Assembly: GCA_000969725.1 (NCBI GenBank)
Contig: JXSR01S048469.1
DNA: 23,584 nt
Reading direction: 5' to 3' (one strand)
DNA from: Ophiothrix spiculata
Taxonomy: Eukaryota > Echinodermata > Ophiuroidea > Amphilepidida > Ophiotrichidae
Shown: positions 20,217 to 23,584 of the stretch, piece after piece
Layout of the letters: each line of letters opens with the position of its first letter
How positions within the stretch are numbered: position 1 is the first letter of the stretch
Program-made: the position numbers and the translations under genes
Notes under the pieces: generated by a model
What the model was told of the DNA's origin: nothing
Database searches by the model: none
Seen by the model: the letters and a program-made list of their open reading frames with translations, nothing else

Positions 20217-20694
20217 CTGGAAAATGATGCAAGATTTATAGTGTGAATAATAAGATGGTTTTATACAAATAGTAATTTTATTTTATTTGGAGTGTAGTTA
20301 GCTTTTTTTTTGGGGGGGGGCGGGGTTAAAACATTCTTAATTTTCTTTAAATTTAATTTGTGTAGAATAAAAAAATAGGTCGATTAGATAATGTTACAGG
20401 CAATAAAAAAGATGATTTATAACAGGTTTTCAGAATATTCTCAGCAAAAAGGGACATACAAAAGCCTGCAAGGGGAAACTGCTAATTGATATGATGAATT
20501 TGGTCCAAGAAGTGCAAATTTACCACTCTGCACCCACCACTTGGCTTTGCTACTGGCTTTATTTGTTAATCATTTGTACATTTTTATTTAAACCTATAAC
20601 CATTTTGCTCCATTTTAGTATTTCAAGTTGCTATTAGGACAATGGTTTGAAAACTGATTTAAGATTATGAAGACTGTTGTAATGTGATGACTTA
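20217..20694. other. Non-coding stretch with a G-rich run
   Basis: A T run followed by GGGGGGGG-type sequence occurs near 20305-20325. No coding frame or repeat with a mate in the window. Confidence 0.45.
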
Positions 20695-20954
20695 GGGTCA
20701 AATTATAGTTCTTTTTGAGCCACCAAATATTGTGTGTAACAAGTCTTTGTTATCTTATAATCTAGTAATATAATTCCAATGCATCTTAATAATTGGTGTT
20801 GTAAATCACCAAATATTTTCACCAAATACTCCTCAATGTGGTAGTATTGATTTTTCATCACCAATTCCGTTATTAATAGAAAATGCATTGTAACTATATA
20901 TCAGATTATAAGATAACAAATATTTGGTAGCTCATAAAAACTATAGTTTGACCC
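20695..20954. mobile_element. MITE, 260 bases, with long inverted repeats and TTA target duplication
   Basis: The left end GGGTCAAATTATAGTTCTTT and the complement of the right end, GGGTCAAACTATAGTTTTTA, continue as inverted repeats through GAGCYACCAAATATT and TGTTATCTTATAATCT, with a 16-base insertion in the left arm. TTA flanks both ends (20692-20694, 20955-20957). The GGG start and TTA target suggest a PIF/Harbinger-type element (inference). The minus-strand frame at 20703-20888 lies inside and is not a gene. Confidence 0.88.
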
Positions 20955-21178
20955 TTACTGAGATGCAATTTAGGTGACCTTACATCAGAATGCAGAACAA
21001 TAAATTGGCACAAGATACAGCAAAGCAGTGAGGATGTGGAAGCCTAAAACTGAAGAGTCCAAAAGAACCTGGAGTATTTTGGAGGTGAGTATATTGAATA
21101 TTGATTTATTAAAATTCTCTAAATATAGTTCTTCAAAATGTAAGTGAAATATAATGTTTTAGGCCTTTCAGGCAGAGC

Positions 21179-21563
21179 CAAAAAGTCGTTTTGAGTTATA
21201 TCGAGTTCAAAATTCACTTGTGTGTGAACAGTTCAAGTCGAGTTAAGTTGTCCTTTAAAAAGTTGTCTTACATCGAATTGTCAACTCGCTAAAAAGCAAG
21301 TTAAGTCACGTTAGTAAGTCGATGTAACTCAACTCAACAAACAACAACACCGATGACTTTTCGAATGTGTGTACACCTGTTGTCGTAAGTCGAGTTGAAT
21401 TTGCGTTTACTTCTACAGCGCATTGACCTGGAACAAGTAAAGTTCATTTCAATTCGACTTCAAAATCGTAGCGCATGTGTGAACAGTTGTAAGTCGAGTT
21501 ACTTTTCGCTAATCCAAGGTCGTGTTTGGACTCTATATCAACTTAAGTTGACTTTTTAGTGTG
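21179..21563. mobile_element. MITE-like element with recurrent AAGTCGAGTT motifs, about 385 bases
   Basis: The left end CCAAAAAGTCGTTTTGAGTT and the complement of the right end, CTAAAAAGTCAACTTAAGTT, are imperfect inverted repeats continuing into ATATMGAGT. Inside, AAGTCGAGTT recurs at least three times and variants more often, together with GTGTGAACAGTT twice. Such sub-terminal repeats are seen in some non-autonomous DNA transposons. No protein is encoded. Confidence 0.65.
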
Positions 21564-22255
21564 TCTGAACTGGTATTAGTCTTAGCATCTTTTGGGTTCA
21601 GAATTAAGAGCAATTTATATTACCAGGTATATAAAAATTAAAAACTGAAGCTTATTCTCACCTCACTACTATGTACCCATCTCCATTTCCTTAGCATTTG
21701 ACTGTTATACTGATGTGCATGGTTGTGATGCGCCACTCCTTCCTTACATATGAGTCAGATTATCAAGCTTGGAGAGGCACAGTTTGTGCATTTTTCAGAT
21801 GCACAAATTTATGGGTGGTCAAACAGTTATTATGTAAAGTGACCCGTTTTTTATTCTTTTAAAATTGGGCCTCTTTCATTATTTTGAATGACCAACTCTT
21901 TAATGGCCAGCAAATCAGCTATAAACATCTGAATTATATTTTTCAATATACATTTTTATGTGATGATGCAAATGAATGTAGTCATTACTGATATTTTAAT
22001 TTGGATTTGAGCCTTTCAAAATTCCAAAAATCCCCTCTTCATTCAACTTTATACAATAACTATACATAATTTTAATCAGTTTCTGGTTCTGGTATTTTGG
22101 TTTATTTATATAACATCGGATTCTGTTTAACTAACCCCCGCCCACCCACCCAAAATAACCTCAGAACCACCCCCCCCAAAAAAAAAGTAAAATAAAATAA
22201 AACAATATTTGAACTTCTGTGCAATCTAAAATTAAATCTGTTTTTTCCCATGCAG
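21564..22255. other. Non-coding stretch with C/A-rich low complexity
   Basis: No gene-like frame. At about 22135-22190 there is a CCCACC-type run followed by C8 and A9, a simple-sequence tract that may impair assembly. A good acceptor (TTTTTTCCCATGCAG) ends at 22255. Confidence 0.45.
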
Positions 22256-22641
22256 GAACATTAATTATTCCAGTCTTATGGAATTTGTCAAACTGCTAGA
22301 CAGCACGGTAGGCCTACACTGGAATGCTACGTACACAAACTGTCATCACATCCTGGAGCCAATGGTCTCAACAAATGTCTTTATTGCTAATCCCCTCAAT
22401 TTGTTGGATATGAGGAGAACTAGATGTGTTGGTCACTGATCTTGAGTTAACCCAATAATACCCAAACTGATTCACTAAATGGACGAAAATCACTTGAAGG
22501 ATTAAGACGATGATGTCGCCCAGCAATATTACTAATACAGGATTGGATGCCACAAAAACTCATGACCATGTAGCCATAGAGGACAAAAAAACCTGGGAGA
22601 ATCATCACAATACCAGAAGATGAATGGGGATAAACAAACAG
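22256..22641 (+). ncRNA. Possible exon of a spliced non-coding transcript
   Basis: A strong acceptor (TTTTTTCCCATGCAG) before 22256 and a strong donor (AACAG|GTAAGC) after 22641 delimit 386 bases. A further good donor, GGAG|GTGAGT, after 21084 could belong to the preceding exon. One frame is open from the acceptor through an ATG at 22278 to a TGA at 22437-22439 (53 codons from the ATG), but the product is unrecognised and the upstream candidate exon has a stop in the matching frame. Splice-site pairs also arise by chance in AT-rich DNA. Confidence 0.2.
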
Positions 22642-22740
22642 GTAAGCACATCGAATGAAAATAATGCAAACTGAATTGGTTTAAATAAATTAAGAAATAG
22701 GCAGGATTTAAAGTTAGATTTGTTTTGATTTAATATGGGA

Positions 22741-23005
22741 AGCAGGTGGCGCAGCGGTACTTCCCTCGCCTTGCACCAATGAGCCCACATAACTGTCACA
22801 GGTTCTAACCCCGGTCTAGGCGCTGTATATGTGCAATTGGTTGCCAGTCCAAACTTGCTTCCGCAGGTTTTTCTCCTGGTTTTCCTCCTGCACTAAAAAT
22901 AAAACACTGGCAAATAAATCTGACCATCTGACAGAGGACCCTGCTAGACACTGATGAGGCTATCCTGTATAAATATGTCATATTTATTTATTTATTTTAA
23001 TTTAT
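22741..23005 (+). mobile_element. tRNA-derived SINE
   Basis: GTGGCGCAGCGG (22746-22757) resembles the pol III A box and GGTTCTAACCC (22801-22811) the B box, at a tRNA-like distance. They are followed by a tRNA-unrelated body with TTTCTCCTGGTTTTCCTCCT and CACTAAAAATAAAACACTGG, and a short-repeat tail (ATTT units, about 22978-23000). It is not a functional tRNA: an anticodon arm and acceptor stem are not preserved. Exact 3' end and target duplication are uncertain. Confidence 0.75.
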
Positions 23006-23584
23006 TATATTTGTTTATCATGATACGGACTCCCTTGTCGTGTTTTCATTGCAAAAGCTGCAAAATTTTTAAATTCATGTAAAAAATTAAAACTCAAAAG
23101 TTTGAGTGAAACAAAATATATTTTGTGAATTTTTTTTCTTCAAAAAACAGGTTTCAACTTGAAACTTGGGTTACATCTTTATTATTTTGTACACACGTAC
23201 CCAAAGGCTGATTAACAGAAAGATTTTTTTATTTTGTGCCTCGGAAAGGTTGAAAAAAGACTGGTTTCACATGGATTCAAAACGGTATTATATAAGTAAA
23301 TGTACTAATCCACCACGAACCCCCAGTAAAGTTGGTCCTTGGTTAATTTTGTTTTAGTGTAGACTCAAAAAGAACATATTTTCAGCTTTAAAATGATGCA
23401 TGCTTAAAGTTCATATGACACCCAGAAATAGAGCTACAAATCTTCAAAGTATCACATGACAGAATATATGTAATACTGAGAAAACTTGCTTTGAAGTTTT
23501 TATTCTATGGATATTTCCAATTTAAATATGTCTAGAAAATTTTAGTTTTCAAATATTTTGGAGTTGAAATTAAAGCTGATATTT
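23006..23584. other. Non-coding right end, nothing recognised
   Basis: AT-rich; the only frame of note (23166-23357) has no protein-like features. No repeat with a mate in the window. Confidence 0.45.

Noticed and set aside
20703-20888. A 61-codon minus-strand frame as a gene
   Set aside because: It lies entirely inside a MITE with TTA target duplications.
22278-22439. A 53-codon frame as a small gene
   Set aside because: Short, unrecognised and without support beyond a nearby acceptor. Mentioned only within the possible non-coding exon.
22741-22830. A functional tRNA gene
   Set aside because: A and B boxes are present, but the acceptor stem and anticodon arm are not, and a SINE-like body and tail follow.

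Overview
The window is an AT-rich stretch of an animal nuclear genome. It shows spliced genes, a tRNA-derived SINE, many short inverted-repeat transposons and one 50-base assembly gap. The only gene I recognise is a dermatan-sulfate epimerase of the DSE/DSEL family with a C-terminal sulfotransferase domain. That gene and the repeat landscape suggest an invertebrate, perhaps a non-vertebrate deuterostome, but I cannot name the species.

Layout. Positions 1-95 repeat part of the epimerase gene exactly (3057-3151) and then diverge abruptly, so a second copy, a haplotype duplicate or a misjoin lies at the left edge. Positions 96-1193 hold no gene; they contain a 17-base G run and a degenerate repeat. 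The DSEL-like gene runs from the ATG at 1340 to the stop at 6542-6544. It has one very large exon (to 4676), an intron (4677-6308) and a short last coding exon (6309-6544), giving a predicted 1190 residues. A possible 3' UTR reaches a polyadenylation signal at 8037.

From about 6.7 kb to the right end the window is mostly non-coding and full of fold-back elements. There are at least three families or types: (i) four copies of one MITE family at 10.2-14.0 kb; (ii) two copies of a second family (11480-11859, 18004-18311), both flanked by TTA duplications; (iii) single elements with clear terminal inverted repeats, some with target-site duplications (10430, 12369, 14128, 15001, 17123, 17573, 20695, 21179). 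A Penelope-like inverted repeat (19541-19820) and a tRNA-derived SINE (22741-23005) are also present. The assembly gap at 12551-12600 lies inside one MITE and separates two 96% identical 101-base copies, which looks like a false duplication.

On the minus strand, 19985-20216 and 19190-19471 are two exon-like open frames with plausible splice sites. I do not recognise their protein and report them as candidate exons. Weak evidence for a non-coding spliced transcript on the plus strand lies at 21.0-22.6 kb. I found no tRNA, rRNA, CRISPR array or operon-like organisation.
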